From: CAZMGY01 sp964565945 [NCBI: uncultured bacterium]
Lineage (GTDB): Bacteria > GCA-001730085
Direction of reading: 5' to 3'
DNA: 64,000 nucleotides
NCBI GenBank assembly: GCA_964565945.1
Contig: CAZMGY010000011.1
Span: 1-64,000 of the forward strand
Shown here: positions 62,586-64,000 of the stretch, one piece after another
Numbering within the stretch: the stretch's first letter is position 1
Layout: every line of letters begins with the position of its first letter
Made by a program: the position numbers and the translations under genes
Notes under the pieces: generated by a model
What the model saw: only the letters and a program-made list of their open reading frames with translations
Told to the model about the DNA's origin: nothing
Databases searched by the model: none

Positions 62586-63564
62586 AATCATCGATAAGCA
62601 ATCGTTAAGCCAGGACGAAGCGATGCAAGCTTTATCCTTGATTATGCAAGGACAGGTGTGCGAAGCTCAGTTGGCAGCTTTTTTAGTAGCTTTGCGTATG
62701 AAAGGTGAGTCGGTGGCTGAAATTATTGGTTGTGTTCGTGCCATGTGTGAGCAAATGGTCGCGATTCATCCACAAACCGCGGCTGTGCAAGTGGACACTT
62801 GTGGTACTGGTGGCGATGCCTTAGGAACCTTTAATATTTCGACAGTGGGGGCTGTTGTGGCTGCCGGCGCGGGTTTGTGTGTGGCTAAACACGGCAATCG
62901 TGCGGTTTCGAGTCGCAGTGGCAGTGCCGAGGTTTTGAAAGAATTGGGTTTTCCAGTCGATGTCACACCCGAAGAAGCACAGCAACTTTTGCAAAGGCAT
63001 GGTTTTGCTTTTTTGTTTGCGCCGACTTTTCACCCAGCGATGGAGCATGTAGTAGGTGTGCGCCGTGATTTAGCGATTCGTACGATTTTTAATGTGTTAG
63101 GTCCTTTGTGTAATCCGGCTGGTGTGAAGCATCAGGTGATCGGTGTTTTTGCCAAAGAATGGTTACGTCGATTGGCAGACGTTTTGAAAAATTTGGGATC
63201 GGAACATGTGCTGTTAGTACATGGACATGATGGTGTGGATGAATTTTCCTTAACGGGTTTAAGCGATGTTGTCGAACTTTTGCCAAATGGCGAAATCAAA
63301 GAATACAGCTTTGACCCCTCTTCCTTAGGTTTGTCCTTATGTACCTTGAATGATTTGCAGGGGGGGGGAGCCAAAGATAATGCCGAGATTGCACGCGATG
63401 TTCTTAATGGAGCTAAGGGACCTAGACGCGATATGGTTTGCTTGAATGCTGCGGCTGTTATCTACGTTGGTGGATTAGCTAATTCTTTGCAAGAGGGGCT
63501 TGCCTTGGCTTATCGATCGATAGATTCGGGAAAAGCTCTGAAAGCCTTAAATGTTAAACGCTAA
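62563..63564 (+). CDS. trpD: anthranilate phosphoribosyltransferase
   Basis: 333 residues. The substrate motif [17 protein letters not shown] is at about 74-90, the [20 protein letters not shown] block follows (about 107-126), then [20 protein letters not shown] (about 147-166) and LGPLCNPAG. It transfers phosphoribosyl to anthranilate, the second step of tryptophan synthesis. It overlaps trpG by 23 bp. A run of nine G (63360-63368) codes for glycines near residue 267 in a stretch where the family is usually Gly/Asp-rich (GGGAKDNA). Confidence 0.96.
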   Translation: MLKPFIHKIIDKQSLSQDEAMQALSLIMQGQVCEAQLAAFLVALRMKGESVAEIIGCVRAMCEQMVAIHPQTAAVQVDTCGTGGDALGTFNISTVGAVVAAGAGLCVAKHGNRAVSSRSGSAEVLKELGFPVDVTPEEAQQLLQRHGFAFLFAPTFHPAMEHVVGVRRDLAIRTIFNVLGPLCNPAGVKHQVIGVFAKEWLRRLADVLKNLGSEHVLLVHGHDGVDEFSLTGLSDVVELLPNGEIKEYSFDPSSLGLSLCTLNDLQGGGAKDNAEIARDVLNGAKGPRRDMVCLNAAAVIYVGGLANSLQEGLALAYRSIDSGKALKALNVKR

Positions 63565-63579
63565 ATGTGAATTGAAACA

Positions 63580-64000
63580 ATGTCTTTTTTACAAAAAATT
63601 GAAGGTATCAAGCAGCAGGAAATCGCTGATCGCAAAGCGGTTGTTTCGTTAGACGAAATCAAACAGCAATGTGCGGCGCGGGACAGGGCTAGTGCCTCAG
63701 GTTTTATTGAATCTCTTAAGAAAGTCCAAACCTTGGCGGTGATTGCCGAAGTGAAAGGGTCTTCACCCTCGCAAGGTGTGATTCAAGAAGCGTTTGACCC
63801 CGTTGAAGTCGCCACTGGTTACGAAAGCTCGGGAGCTTGTGCGATTTCGATTCTGACCGATCAGAGCTACTTTAATGGGCATGCTGATTTTTTGAAAGCA
63901 ATTGCCAAACAGGTTCAAATTCCTTGTTTGCAAAAAGATTTTGTGATTGATCCTTACCAGATTTACGAAGGAAAGCTTTTGGGGGCTTCGGCGCTTCTTT
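63580..64000 (+). CDS. trpC: indole-3-glycerol phosphate synthase, partial (3' end off the window)
   Basis: From ATG 63580 the frame is open to the window edge, 140 codons. The visible N-terminal half has LAVIAEVKGSSPSQGVIQEA (about 65-84) with the catalytic Glu and Lys and the phosphate-binding SPS, then SILTDQSYFNG (about 103-113) and PCLQKDFVIDPYQIYE (about 129 onward). This is TrpC, which closes the indole ring. It starts 15 bp after trpD and continues the cluster; no clear ribosome site is visible. Confidence 0.95.
   Translation, partial: MSFLQKIEGIKQQEIADRKAVVSLDEIKQQCAARDRASASGFIESLKKVQTLAVIAEVKGSSPSQGVIQEAFDPVEVATGYESSGACAISILTDQSYFNGHADFLKAIAKQVQIPCLQKDFVIDPYQIYEGKLLGASALL

Overview
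The window looks like a piece of the main chromosome of a Gram-negative bacterium of moderate to low GC. It carries an LPS heptose epimerase, a lipoprotein, many Sec signal peptides, System II cytochrome c maturation and ordinary housekeeping operons. Several features made me think of the candidate phylum Omnitrophota: a 542-residue exported ChaN/TraB-like protein with a QDAH motif, exported or membrane proteins with an LAPxxQ segment just after the N-terminal hydrophobic stretch, and a DUF1844 protein. This placement is an inference, not proof. Genes are tightly packed, many overlap by ATGA, and most are on the plus strand.

Layout. 1-1.46 kb (minus, runs off the edge): a GHKL-type ATPase whose nucleotide-binding motifs are in an unusual order. 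1.7-8.7 kb: a HAD phosphatase, then an apparent operon of imelysin, di-haem oxidoreductase and a very divergent P-type ATPase behind a Fur-like operator. 9.2-14.4 kb: dienelactone hydrolase, 3-methyladenine glycosylase, an alcohol dehydrogenase fossil and a three-gene ferric-iron ABC transporter with a second copy of the same operator. 14.6-24.9 kb: ruvB, a NYN nuclease-like gene, envelope proteins, greA, a LOG-family protein, TPR and PilZ proteins, and cysE. 25.1-26.8 kb: metX-metW. 27.0-31.7 kb: tRNA-Phe, polyprenyl synthase, mdh, sucC, sucD. 32.0-37.4 kb: a type I restriction-modification island (RHH regulator, hsdR, hsdM, hsdS) inserted between sucD and gltA and bordered by an IS3 fossil. 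38.0-43.8 kb: gltA, purH, purD, then a graveyard of fossils (IS3 transposase, purE) around tRNA-Arg(CCG), then the YrdC-like gene. 44-47.3 kb: rpiB, glyA, exported proteins, DUF1844. 48.6-49.9 kb: rpsP-trmD-rplS without rimM. 50.1-52.8 kb: LemA, two TPM-domain proteins, cysQ. 53-58.3 kb: a fused ResB-CcsA protein, metF, hldD. 58.3-60.3 kb (minus): a short DnaA-like ATPase and mazG. 60.4 kb to the end: trpE-trpG-trpD-trpC, the last cut by the edge.

How they fit together. Two iron-related loci share the operator core TGAAA-N5-TTTCA, so the divergent P-type ATPase is probably part of metal homeostasis. The ResB-CcsA fusion can supply the haem attachment needed by the di-haem protein. cysE, metX/metW, metF and glyA cover parts of sulfur amino acid and one-carbon metabolism; mdh, sucCD and gltA belong to the TCA cycle. 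Many operons start from an extended -10 promoter of the form TGnTAnAAT. Small dispersed palindromes and many half-decayed gene pieces suggest an actively eroding genome.
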